DNA from: Bdellovibrionaceae bacterium UBA2351
Lineage (GTDB): Bacteria; Bdellovibrionota; Bdellovibrionia; Bdellovibrionales; Bdellovibrionaceae
Assembly: GCA_002344565.1 (NCBI GenBank)
Contig: DDTZ01000074.1
Coordinates: 1 to 25,305, forward strand
Direction of reading: 5' to 3'
Length of the DNA stretch: 25,305 nucleotides
Shown here: positions 1 to 7,999 of the stretch, piece after piece
Layout of the letters: every line of letters starts with the position of its first letter
How positions within the stretch are numbered: position 1 is the stretch's first letter
Translations under genes and position numbers: made by a program
The notes under the pieces: generated by a model
Told to the model about the DNA's origin: nothing
Database searches by the model: none
What the model saw: the letters and a program-made list of their open reading frames with translations, nothing else

Positions 1-1
1 G

Positions 2-1201
2 ACGATGGAAAAAGAAGGCATCGGTCGTCCCTCAACATACGCCAGTGTTATTGGTACGATCATTGATCGTGGTTACGTCAAGAAGCAGGCGAACGCTTTG
101 TATCCGACGTTCACTGCGATGGTTGTTTCTAAATTATTGAAAAACTATTTCCCAGAGTACGTAGATCTTGGGTTCACATCGGGAATGGAACAGTCTTTGG
201 ACAATATCGCAGAAGGCGATCTGGATTGGGAAAAGTATTTGAAGCAAATCTATTTCGGTAAGACGGGACTGAAAACTCAGGTAGAAGCTCAAGAAGAAAA
301 AATAGATCCAGATGAGGCGCGCACATTAAAGATCATGGGTCTTGATAAATATACGTTTCATGTGGGCCGTTACGGTGCCTACCTGACTGGGCAGCGCGAT
401 GGTGAGGAAGTTTCTGCATCGTTACCAGAAAGCGAATCACCAGCCGATATCACAGCCGAGATGGTTGAAAAACTAATCGATCAGAAAATTAACGGTGCGG
501 ACAGTTTAGGTAAAGACCCGGCTACCGATAAACCGATTTATGTTTTAAATGGTCGTTATGGTCCGTATGTTCAGTTAGGTGAAATTTCTGATGAAGAAGA
601 TAAGCCAAAGCGAGCTTCGTTACCTCCGGGCATATTACCAGAGAATGTCACTTTAGAGTACGCTATTAATTTACTAACGTTACCTAAAGATTTGGGAAAT
701 CATCCAGAAACTGGAAAATCGATCAAAGCTGGCTTGGGTCGATTCGGTCCCTACATTGTTCATGAAGGTGATTTTAGATCCATTCCAAAAGGTACGGATT
801 TGTTTTCTGTAGATTTAAAACAAGCCCTGGATATGTTAAGCCAACCGAAAAAAGGTCGTGGGGCGAATCGTACTCCTTTGAAAATTTTAGGTAAGCATCC
901 TGTGACTTCAGAAGATATTCAAATCTTCAACGGTCCTTACGGTCCTTACTTTAAAGTCGGTAAGGTGAACATGTCTCTTCCAGAAGGAAGTACAGTAGAT
1001 ACCGTAACTTTTGATGATGCGGTGAAAGTTCTTTCTGAAAAAATTAAAGAAGGATCTGCAGCTAAAAAAGCAAAGAAAATCACAGCTAAGAAAAAACCAG
1101 CCGAGAAAAAAACGAAAGCTACGAAAGAGGCTCCAGAGGCCGAACTCAAAGCTAAATCGGGTGGCGACAAAAAAACCAAAGTAATGTTGAGGAAAAAATA
1201 A
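2..1201 (+). CDS. topA: DNA topoisomerase I, C-terminal part (partial, runs off left edge)
   Basis: Type IA topoisomerase that relaxes negative supercoils in the cytoplasm. Only the 3' part is present: the frame is open to base 2, so the ATG at 5 is internal. The visible protein begins with the family motif EKEGIGRPSTYA, followed by the DRGYV and FTSGMEQSLDNIAEG segments of the core. The active-site tyrosine region would lie left of the window. After the core come four C-terminal topoisomerase repeats with GRYGAY, GRYGPY, GRFGPY and GPYGPY cores (near bases 365, 551, 737 and 929). None carries zinc-binding cysteines, so the usual zinc fingers have been replaced by cysteine-free repeats. The protein ends in a lysine/alanine-rich tail of about 50 residues, probably for DNA contact. 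A hairpin terminator follows directly. Confidence 0.97.
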   Translation, partial: TMEKEGIGRPSTYASVIGTIIDRGYVKKQANALYPTFTAMVVSKLLKNYFPEYVDLGFTSGMEQSLDNIAEGDLDWEKYLKQIYFGKTGLKTQVEAQEEKIDPDEARTLKIMGLDKYTFHVGRYGAYLTGQRDGEEVSASLPESESPADITAEMVEKLIDQKINGADSLGKDPATDKPIYVLNGRYGPYVQLGEISDEEDKPKRASLPPGILPENVTLEYAINLLTLPKDLGNHPETGKSIKAGLGRFGPYIVHEGDFRSIPKGTDLFSVDLKQALDMLSQPKKGRGANRTPLKILGKHPVTSEDIQIFNGPYGPYFKVGKVNMSLPEGSTVDTVTFDDAVKVLSEKIKEGSAAKKAKKITAKKKPAEKKTKATKEAPEAELKAKSGGDKKTKVMLRKK

Positions 1202-1202
1202 T

Positions 1203-1233
1203 AAAAAAAAGCGTCTCACGCGACGCTTTTTTT
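1203..1233. terminator. Bidirectional rho-independent terminator between topA and the small secreted gene
   Basis: An A-run, then GCGTC (1211-1215), a 6-base loop, GACGC (1222-1226) and a T-run (1227-1233). The A-run can pair with the T-run, so the hairpin works on both strands. It sits between two convergent genes, starting 1 base after the topA stop. Confidence 0.85.
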
Positions 1234-1258
1234 ATTCGTTGTCATTAAAGATGAGCGA

Positions 1259-1537
1259 CTAAGAGCCTTGGCACCATGTTTTAGGTACGAAGACTTTTCT
1301 TACTTGAACGGGACTCGAGGCAGTTAGAATCGGTTTTCTTTTAACTCTAGAAATCTCTTTGGCTTTCTTTTCATTTACCCAACCAAATTTCTTAGACTTG
1401 CGAACGGATTCGTTAAAGAAGCATTGTTTTGTCCTTTTATCGACCATTAAACGTTTTTGATTTGGTTGAAGTGCGAAAGCCGATGATGTTGCCACTAACG
1501 TAAAAAATACGAAAAGTAAGATTTTGTTTAAATTCAT
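1259..1537 (-). CDS. Small secreted protein of unknown function
   Basis: 92 residues. A clear Sec signal peptide covers about residues 1-22 (basic start, long hydrophobic core, SSAFA before the likely cut). The mature part is about 70 residues, strongly basic, with two cysteines (39 and 89) that could form one disulfide in the periplasm. A GTGAGGT ribosome-binding site lies about 6 bases before the ATG, which supports translation. It converges on topA across a shared terminator. I recognise no family. It could be a basic periplasmic or exported protein; nothing in the neighbourhood indicates a role. Confidence 0.7.
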   Translation of the reverse strand: MNLNKILLFVFFTLVATSSAFALQPNQKRLMVDKRTKQCFFNESVRKSKKFGWVNEKKAKEISRVKRKPILTASSPVQVRKVFVPKTWCQGS

Positions 1538-1745
1538 AAATACCTCACATAGGGAATAGATTTCAATAAAGGGACCAGTTGATTTTAGGTGCGAGGGGCG
1601 GGGGGTGCTATTAGATCCAATTAAACCGTCTCATAACGAGAATTGAAAATTTTTCCTGTAAAGAGTTTAGACAGTCACGCAAATAGGGCCGACAGAGTGG
1701 CTGACCTATTGTGAGTGGTCCTTAAAAGTGGTAAAACTACGACCT

Positions 1746-2618
1746 ATGAAATCTACCCAGCTTGAATTCTCTATCCAGCGGCCAAAAGAAGAAGACCGCA
1801 ATTTCCATAAAGGTGGACGTAGTTTTTATTTCTTTGATTTCGATGATAATATTGCTTGCTTAACGACCCCGTTAATCCTTTTTCATAAAGCCAACGGTTC
1901 CGAGCTTTCTTTATCTAGCCAAGAATGGGCGTTAGCACATGCTACGATTGGAAAATCGGGCCAGTATGAAGACTATGAAATTCGCTACGATGATAAAGAG
2001 GGAACGTTCAAGCATTTCCGTGATCAAGAGATTCATGAATTAGAAAAGTTGGGTAGAAAGAATCAAGTTTTTGAGAGCGATGTCGCCCATATTTTAGGAC
2101 TTTCAGACCTAGAGTGGAAAGGCCCTTCCTGGGATTGTTTTTATCATTCAGTGTTTAATCAAAGACCTATTTCTATTATTACGGCTCGTGGACATGGCCC
2201 TGATACCATCAAAAAAGGTATCGGTCTTTTCGTTGATCATGGATGGTTAAATCAAACTCCGAATTATCTAACTGTGTATCCAGTGTCCAATACCAGTGTT
2301 CGTATCGAGTTGGGTGACGTTCATCAAAAATTAGGCGTTGCAGAGCTTAAGCAGCGTGCTATCAGAAATAGTGTCCTAAAAGCGTTTGAGGTTTATGGTT
2401 ACAGTGATCATCATCGTTTTGGTATGAGTGATGATGACCCTAAAAACTTGCACCTTATTATTGAAGAAATGACGGCGTTGAAGACGCAATTTCCTAAAAT
2501 TTGTTTCTTTGTGATCGAGACCTTCAACAATCGATTTGTGAAACATGAAATTGTTGAATCCAAGGTTCAATCGGATTATCTAAAGTCCAACTCAGAACAG
2601 CTTCCACTGCTGAAGTAA
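1746..2618 (+). CDS. HAD-like predicted hydrolase/phosphatase
   Basis: 290 residues from the ATG at 1746; a GTG at 1728 would add six residues, and neither start has a strong ribosome-binding site (GAGTGG at 1713-1718 favours the GTG a little). Three haloacid-dehalogenase-type motifs are visible in order: DFDDN near residue 31 (motif I, with the paired aspartates of nucleophile and acid), ITARGHGPD in the middle (motif II Thr), and SDDDPKNL near residue 225 (motif IV acidic metal site). No signal peptide is seen, so it is likely cytoplasmic. The substrate cannot be read from the sequence. It stands alone, with about 150 bases to the next gene. HAD membership is inferred from motifs only. Confidence 0.72.
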   Translation: MKSTQLEFSIQRPKEEDRNFHKGGRSFYFFDFDDNIACLTTPLILFHKANGSELSLSSQEWALAHATIGKSGQYEDYEIRYDDKEGTFKHFRDQEIHELEKLGRKNQVFESDVAHILGLSDLEWKGPSWDCFYHSVFNQRPISIITARGHGPDTIKKGIGLFVDHGWLNQTPNYLTVYPVSNTSVRIELGDVHQKLGVAELKQRAIRNSVLKAFEVYGYSDHHRFGMSDDDPKNLHLIIEEMTALKTQFPKICFFVIETFNNRFVKHEIVESKVQSDYLKSNSEQLPLLK

Positions 2619-2767
2619 CATAATTTTTCTCAGTTTAAATCTAACATCCAGCCTGTGTAATCGCACACTAAAAACCCTTACAAAGGGCTGTAAACTAATT
2701 TAGACTTAACTGTGGTAGGTAATAACCGATAACTACTAATAAGTCCTAATATACTAAGGGGAACTCC

Positions 2768-4801
2768 ATGAGATTACTTTTGTCGCTAGTAACAGTTTTG
2801 TCGTTTTCAGACGTGTTATGGGCCCAAAAAAAAGCAGACATTGAAGAGATAAAACGTCCGACTGGCGCAATTGCATTCGCCAAAAAAGACAACAGTTTAG
2901 AGTGTCGTTACTTGACGATGATCGAAGACGGATTTCTGCGCTACCATGTGAAGTACACTAAGCGTGATAAAGAACTAGAAAATCAGGTTATTGATCAGCA
3001 CCTAAAAAAGTTAGATCCATCAAAAATTTACTTTACGCAAGAAGATTCAGATAAAGTAAAAGACATGATGAAAGGTCTTTTTGAAAAAACTAAAAAAAAT
3101 GATTGTGACTTTTTAGTGGAAGCTCAAAATCTTTTGGTAAAACGAATTCAAGAGCGCGCTGAGTTTGCTAAAAAATTCTTAGGCAAAGATTATAAGTTTG
3201 ATGAGAAAACTGAATTCACTTTTGATCCGGATCAAAAGAAATATCCAAAAAATGCAGATGAGGCGAATGACTTCTTGAAAAAGTATATTCACTTCCAAAT
3301 TTCAAACTACATGGCGACAGATATGAAGCTTGATGAAGCTAAAGATCGCGTTAAAAAGAATTATGAATTAGCGATCAAGCGATTAAACGAAACCTCAATT
3401 GATGATTTATACTCGGGCTATTTAGATAGCTTCGCACGTGCCCTAGATCCACATTCAAGCTTTTTTTCTAAAGATGTATTAAGCGATTTTCAAATCCAAA
3501 TGAGCTTGTCTTTAGAAGGTATCGGCGCGACATTATCGAGCGAAAATGGTTTCACGGTAGTCGAGCAATTAGTTCCAGGTGGTGCGGCTGCCAAGTCGGG
3601 TTTAGTTGAGCCTCAAGATAAAATCATTGCTGTTGGCCAGGAAAAAGGCGAGATGGAAAACGTGATCGATATGGATCTTAAAGACGTTGTTAAAAAGATC
3701 CGCGGTCCAAAGAACACGAAAGTCCGTTTAACAGTTTTACGTAAAGCGGGCGATGGTAAATCTAGAAAAGATATCACGTTAACTCGTGATAAAGTTAATT
3801 TAGAAGATGAAGCGGCTAATATTCACTTCATCGATAAAGAAGTGGGTGGTCAGAAGAAAAAATTGGGTATCATCAATTTACCTTCGTTCTATGCGGATTC
3901 AAAAAGTGGTGGTCGTAGCGCCGCTACAGACTTGAAGAAACTTCTGAAGCAAGCTCGTGAACAAAAAGCAGACGGTATCGTATTGGATTTATCTAATAAT
4001 GGTGGTGGTAGCCTTGACGACGCTGTCAGAATCGCTGGGTTATTTTTCAAAACTGGTAATGTAGTTAAGCAATCAAGCAAAACAGAAGGCCGTGAACAGA
4101 TTTTAGAAGACGAAGATGCAATGGTAGATTGGTCGGGCCCACTCGTTGTATTGACATCAAGAATTAGTGCTTCGGCATCTGAAATCGTGTCTGGTACTCT
4201 ACAAGATTACAAACGCGCGGTTATTGTTGGTGGCGATCATACATTTGGTAAAGGTTCAGTACAAAGCGTATTGCCAATCCCAGGTGATTTAGGTGCGATC
4301 AAGGTGACGGTGGGAATGTTCTTTATCCCTGGCGGTAACTCAACTCAACACCGTGGCGTTGATGCTGACGTAGTATTGCCTGGCCCCTATTCGACAGATG
4401 ATATCGGGGAGAAGTCATTAGATTACTCATTGCCTCCTAAAAAGATCGAAGCATTTGTTTCGAAGGAAGCCTATGTCGCTGAGGGTGCTGAGTCGTGGAA
4501 AGAAGTAAAAACGGACTGGATTAAAAATTTAAAAGAAAAGTCTTCGGCTCGTATTGAAAAAAATACTGAGTTTAAGAAAATTATCGAAGATCTAAAGAAG
4601 TCTAAAGATAAAGGCAAAGTGATCAAAGTAGCCGATATTTTAAAAGAGAAAGACAAAAACGAAAAAGAGAAAAAGAAGAAAAAGTTCTCTAAAGATGAAA
4701 AAACTAAGGAGTACTTAAAGCGCCAGGATATCCAAGAGGCGTCTCAGGTATTGTTAGATCTAATTCAGCTACAAACTGATAAATTATTATCTCAAAAGTA
4801 A
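2768..4801 (+). CDS. prc: Carboxy-terminal (tail-specific) processing protease, S41 family
   Basis: Periplasmic serine protease that cleaves proteins near the C-terminus; relatives act on lipoproteins, peptidoglycan hydrolases and ssrA-like tails. 677 residues, close to E. coli Prc (682). A signal peptide covers residues 1-19. An N-terminal helical region (DPHSSFF is a family signature) precedes a PDZ domain starting near residue 245 (SLEGIGATL). The S41 core has SASASE with the likely nucleophile Ser469 and FGKGSVQ with the general base Lys495. The C-terminal helical part is very lysine-rich (about residues 610-650). The ribosome-binding site AAGGGGA is 5 bases before the ATG. No nlpI-type adaptor gene is adjacent. 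A terminator-like hairpin follows, so it is probably monocistronic. Confidence 0.95.
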   Translation: MRLLLSLVTVLSFSDVLWAQKKADIEEIKRPTGAIAFAKKDNSLECRYLTMIEDGFLRYHVKYTKRDKELENQVIDQHLKKLDPSKIYFTQEDSDKVKDMMKGLFEKTKKNDCDFLVEAQNLLVKRIQERAEFAKKFLGKDYKFDEKTEFTFDPDQKKYPKNADEANDFLKKYIHFQISNYMATDMKLDEAKDRVKKNYELAIKRLNETSIDDLYSGYLDSFARALDPHSSFFSKDVLSDFQIQMSLSLEGIGATLSSENGFTVVEQLVPGGAAAKSGLVEPQDKIIAVGQEKGEMENVIDMDLKDVVKKIRGPKNTKVRLTVLRKAGDGKSRKDITLTRDKVNLEDEAANIHFIDKEVGGQKKKLGIINLPSFYADSKSGGRSAATDLKKLLKQAREQKADGIVLDLSNNGGGSLDDAVRIAGLFFKTGNVVKQSSKTEGREQILEDEDAMVDWSGPLVVLTSRISASASEIVSGTLQDYKRAVIVGGDHTFGKGSVQSVLPIPGDLGAIKVTVGMFFIPGGNSTQHRGVDADVVLPGPYSTDDIGEKSLDYSLPPKKIEAFVSKEAYVAEGAESWKEVKTDWIKNLKEKSSARIEKNTEFKKIIEDLKKSKDKGKVIKVADILKEKDKNEKEKKKKKFSKDEKTKEYLKRQDIQEASQVLLDLIQLQTDKLLSQK

Positions 4802-4811
4802 AATAAAGCCA

Positions 4812-4843
4812 ATTGGGAGCAACCTTCAACGGTAGCTCCCAAT
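4812..4843 (+). terminator. Hairpin terminator after prc
   Basis: Inverted repeat ATTGGGAGC (4812-4820) and GCTCCCAAT (4835-4843). ACC and GGT extend the stem inside past one A-A mismatch, leaving a 6-base loop. The tract after it is T/C-rich (CATCCTTTCC), not a clean T-run, so termination efficiency is uncertain. Confidence 0.65.
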
Positions 4844-4983
4844 CATCCTTTCCTTGCGAATCTAAACTCAACCCTAACAGAGCAAAATAGCGTTTTTTTG
4901 TGCATTTCCTAGATCTCTAGAGTGTGTTTTCTAGTCGACTTCTTTTGGGTTTTAGATTAAAAAATGGGGCATGGGGGGCCTTC

Positions 4984-6126
4984 TTGAGTTATTCAAAAAC
5001 GACATCGTCAAAGTCTAATTCTGCTAAAGCAAACTTTGCTAAAGTGGTATCTAAGAAAAAAAGCCTTGTTAAAATGAGCAGTAAATCGGTGAAATCTAGT
5101 AAGTCCGCGAAATCAAACACAAGCACTCAGTCTTTAGGACAATTGCCAGATAAAACTCTGATTCAGATGTTAGATTTGATGATCAAGTCTCGCGTCCTTG
5201 AAGAACGTTTAATTAAAATCTACCGTGCCGGCGAATCTTATTTCTGGATTGGCGGACCCGGTGAAGAAGCTTGGGGCGTTCCGATTGGTTTGCTCGCAAA
5301 TAAAGGCCAAGGCGTAAAGCACGATTTCTTACACCTACATTATCGTTGTACTCCCACTTTGATTGCTATGGGCATGCCGATGAAAGATTCTATTCGTTTG
5401 ATGATGAATCGCGTGACTGACCCATCTACTGGCGGCAGAAATTTTTCTAATCACTATTGTATCCCTGAAATGAACATTGCTCCTGTAACGTCACCTATCG
5501 GTGTTCAGTATGGTATTGCGTTGGGTACAGCCCATGCACAGAAGCGAGCGGGCGCTAAAGCGATTAGTATCGTTACTGGTGGTGATGCGGGAACGGCTGA
5601 GGGTGATTTTGCGAGTTGCTTAATCTGGGCATCTCGGAAAGACAATGAACTTCCGATGTTGATCACAGTACAGAATAACTATTGGGGTATTTCGACTTCG
5701 TATGAAGGGCAGCATGGCGAAACAAATATTGCTGACCGTGCGCGGGGATTTAACATCCGCTCACGGGTAGTGAATGGAAATGATCCTGTTGAGTCGTATC
5801 TTGCGTTGAAAGAGGAGATGGACTATATCCGCAAGACGGGCAAACCAAGCTTCATCGAAGCTAAGGTGTCTCGTTTGTATGGTCACTCGTCGGCGAGTGG
5901 CGCAAATCTAGTAACTAGCGAAGAAGATTGCATTAAGAGCTTTTCGGATAAACTAGTATCTAAAAAAATCATAACTGAAAAAGAAGTGAAAGCGATCTGG
6001 TCTGCCTATGAAGAAGAAGCTCTGCGTGCGACAGAAGAAGCACGTGGGGAAGGTGCTCCAACTTCAGATTCAATTTGGGATCATGTATTTGCGGACAACG
6101 AAAATAGCGACTGGAGAAAATTCTAA
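4984..6126 (+). CDS. 2-oxo acid dehydrogenase E1 component, alpha subunit (branched-chain type)
   Basis: Thiamine-diphosphate subunit of an alpha2beta2 E1 that decarboxylates 2-oxo acids and passes the acyl group to a lipoyl E2. The TPP/Mg motif reads GGDAGTAEGDF...VQNN, with Asp and Asn kept and Ala for the usual Gly of GDG. Segments such as VTSPIGVQ and RLYGHSSA align best by eye with branched-chain oxo acid E1 alpha (bkdA1-like), though pyruvate cannot be excluded. The start is uncertain: GTG 4924, TTG 4984 (after GGGGGG) and ATG 5074 are in frame. I chose 4984 because the Ser/Lys-rich low-complexity tail begins there. This disordered extension of about 45-50 residues is unusual. The stop overlaps the beta-subunit ATG by one base (TAATG). 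No E2 or E3 gene is in the window. Confidence 0.9.
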   Translation: MSYSKTTSSKSNSAKANFAKVVSKKKSLVKMSSKSVKSSKSAKSNTSTQSLGQLPDKTLIQMLDLMIKSRVLEERLIKIYRAGESYFWIGGPGEEAWGVPIGLLANKGQGVKHDFLHLHYRCTPTLIAMGMPMKDSIRLMMNRVTDPSTGGRNFSNHYCIPEMNIAPVTSPIGVQYGIALGTAHAQKRAGAKAISIVTGGDAGTAEGDFASCLIWASRKDNELPMLITVQNNYWGISTSYEGQHGETNIADRARGFNIRSRVVNGNDPVESYLALKEEMDYIRKTGKPSFIEAKVSRLYGHSSASGANLVTSEEDCIKSFSDKLVSKKIITEKEVKAIWSAYEEEALRATEEARGEGAPTSDSIWDHVFADNENSDWRKF

Positions 6127-7181
6127 TGGCTAATATGGCTCAAGCGATTCGCCTCGCGCTTAATTACAGTGAAAAGAATTTACAACTTAGAGATGTTTTC
6201 GGTCAGGACGTAGGCGCTCCACTTGGCGGCGTATTCACGGCGACTCAAGGTTTGAAAACATCGTGGAACACTCCGCTTGATGAGCGTGGTATTATCAGCA
6301 TGGCGATGGGTATCGCAATGGCTGGTGACCGTTGCGTAGCAGAGATCCAGTTCTGTGATTATATTTTCAATACTATCGATTTACTAAAAATTGCTGGAAA
6401 TACACTTTGGTGTACGAATGGCCAATACAAATTACCAATGACAGTGATGACTCCGGTAGGTGCTGGTATTCGTGGAAGCGTGTACCATTCGCACTCGTTT
6501 GATTCATGGGCATCACGTATCCAAGGTTGGAAGGTTGTAATGCCTTCAACGCCTTTAGATGCGTACGGTTTATTATTATCAGCGATCAAAGATCCTAACC
6601 CGGTGCTATTCTTGAAACCAAAAGCACTTATGCGTGTTCGTGGTGACGAATTGATTCCTGGTGAGCCCGCAGATGAAAAGGAATTAAAAATGCGTATCGA
6701 CGCACCGATTGGCGATCGTTCAAAGTGGAAAGCAGACTGGCCACAAACTGAGGAATACCGTGTTGAAATCGGTAAGGGTAAAATCACTCGTCAGGGTGAA
6801 CAGATCACCGTGGTGAGCTGGGGACGTCATTTGCTATTAGCAAATGAAATTGCGGATGAGTTAAAAGCAGATGGTGTTTCAGTGGAAGTGATCGATTTAA
6901 GATCTATCTACCCATACGATTGGGGTATGATTAAAAAATCAGTAGAAAAAACGGGTCGCGTGTTAATCGTAAATGAAGATACAGAAGTGACTAATTTTGG
7001 AGAGCATTTGATTTACAGAGTAGTACAAGAACTATTCTACCAATTGCTAGCGCGTCCGCGACTGATTGCTGGTAAAAATGTCCCAGGTATTGGGTTACAT
7101 CCAAACCTAGAAGATGCAACTGTTCCACAAAAAGCTGAAATCAAGTCGGCGATTTTGGAAATTATTGAGGAAGTCCCTTAA
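6126..7181 (+). CDS. 2-oxo acid dehydrogenase E1 component, beta subunit (branched-chain type)
   Basis: 351 residues, partner of the preceding alpha subunit. Family segments in order: FGQDVG, GGVFTATQGL, NTPLDERGI, AEIQFCDYIF, YHSHSF (His121 matches the E1 beta catalytic histidine) and NPVLFLKPKALMR. They match branched-chain oxo acid dehydrogenase E1 beta more closely than pyruvate E1 (inference from remembered sequences). The C-terminal transketolase-like domain has VVSWGRH and VIDLRSIYPYD. Between the two domains lies an extra stretch of roughly 20-25 residues around DAPIGDRSKWKADW, not usual in the family. Translation is coupled to both neighbours by TAATG overlaps at 6124-6128 and 7179-7183. 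Confidence 0.93.
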   Translation: MANMAQAIRLALNYSEKNLQLRDVFGQDVGAPLGGVFTATQGLKTSWNTPLDERGIISMAMGIAMAGDRCVAEIQFCDYIFNTIDLLKIAGNTLWCTNGQYKLPMTVMTPVGAGIRGSVYHSHSFDSWASRIQGWKVVMPSTPLDAYGLLLSAIKDPNPVLFLKPKALMRVRGDELIPGEPADEKELKMRIDAPIGDRSKWKADWPQTEEYRVEIGKGKITRQGEQITVVSWGRHLLLANEIADELKADGVSVEVIDLRSIYPYDWGMIKKSVEKTGRVLIVNEDTEVTNFGEHLIYRVVQELFYQLLARPRLIAGKNVPGIGLHPNLEDATVPQKAEIKSAILEIIEEVP

Positions 7182-7999
7182 TGAAGGGACTTAATAAACA
7201 GCACAGAAAGACAGATCATCAAGTATTTGATAAGTACGACTTATACACAAAGGCCGTACAAAGTACTGAAGCCGATGTCGATTTTATTCATGATACGTAC
7301 AAAGAATTAAAAGGTCGTGAGGCGCAGGTCTTGCGGGAAGATTTTTGCGGAACATTTGCTTTATCCACTGAGTGGGTAAAGGCCGCGAAAACTCACAAAG
7401 CCTTTGGGGTGGATTTAGATCCAGAGCCAATGGAGTATGGCCGTTCTCATTATTTTGATAAGCTTACACCTGATCAACAAAAGCGTTTGATCCTAACTGA
7501 AGGTGACGTTCTTAAGGTAAGCTTACCAAAAGCGGATGTTACGGTGGCCGTGAATTTTTCTTACTTCTTGTTTAAGAAGCGCGAGCAATTAAAAGCTTAC
7601 TTCAAAAAAGTGTTAGCCTCTCTCAATGACAAAGGCATTTTTATCGTCGATTGTTTTGGCGGCGGTCAATGTCAGGACGCGATTGAGGATCGTATCAAGC
7701 ACAAAGGCTTTACCTATTACTGGGATCAAACAGGTTTTGATCCCGTATCTAACGAAGCTGTTTTTCATATTCATTTCAAAATTGGAAATGGAGAAAAAAT
7801 TGAGCGTGTATTTACGTATGACTGGCGTATGTGGAGTATTCCTGAACTTCGCGAAATCTTAGACGAAGTCGGATTCAAAAAAACTCACGTCTATTGGGAA
7901 GGCACAAATAAAGACGGCGGTGGTAACGGGGTATTCACTCGTACCGAAAAAGGCGAATCCTGCTTGTCTTGGATCGCCTATATCGTGAGTGAAAAATAG
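7181..7999 (+). CDS. Class I SAM-dependent methyltransferase
   Basis: 272 residues. The Rossmann-fold SAM site is recognisable: VLREDFCGTFALS stands for motif I (atypical, DFCGT for DxGxG), FGVDLDPEPM supplies the acidic residue after strand 2, EGDVL is motif III-like and NFSYFLF sits at the motif IV position. The C-terminal half (WRMWSIPELREIL, VGFKKTHVYWEG) resembles methyltransferases acting on small molecules. The substrate is unknown. It overlaps the E1 beta stop by one base, so it is co-translated with a central-metabolism enzyme, an unusual partner. Its stop directly abuts the stop of the opposing gene at 8000, with no room for a terminator. Confidence 0.82.
   Translation: MKGLNKQHRKTDHQVFDKYDLYTKAVQSTEADVDFIHDTYKELKGREAQVLREDFCGTFALSTEWVKAAKTHKAFGVDLDPEPMEYGRSHYFDKLTPDQQKRLILTEGDVLKVSLPKADVTVAVNFSYFLFKKREQLKAYFKKVLASLNDKGIFIVDCFGGGQCQDAIEDRIKHKGFTYYWDQTGFDPVSNEAVFHIHFKIGNGEKIERVFTYDWRMWSIPELREILDEVGFKKTHVYWEGTNKDGGGNGVFTRTEKGESCLSWIAYIVSEK

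Noticed and set aside
929..952. Tandem ACGGTCCTT repeat in topA as a DNA repeat element
   Set aside because: It simply encodes the GPYGPY motif of the topoisomerase C-terminal repeat.
908..1219. Minus-strand frames of 103 and 77 codons opposite the topA tail
   Set aside because: They are the antisense of the lysine-rich tail (poly-Phe/Ser) and have no ribosome-binding site or family features.
1591..1608. G-rich run as a possible G-quadruplex
   Set aside because: Only two runs of three or more G are present, so a four-run quadruplex cannot form in place.
1643..1671. TTGAAA, 17 bases, TTTAGA as a promoter for the HAD-like gene
   Set aside because: The -10 box matches at only three positions and the region is T/A-rich, so chance is too likely.
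6359..6787. 142-codon minus-strand frame inside E1 beta
   Set aside because: Fully inside a well-recognised gene; the protein shows no domain features.
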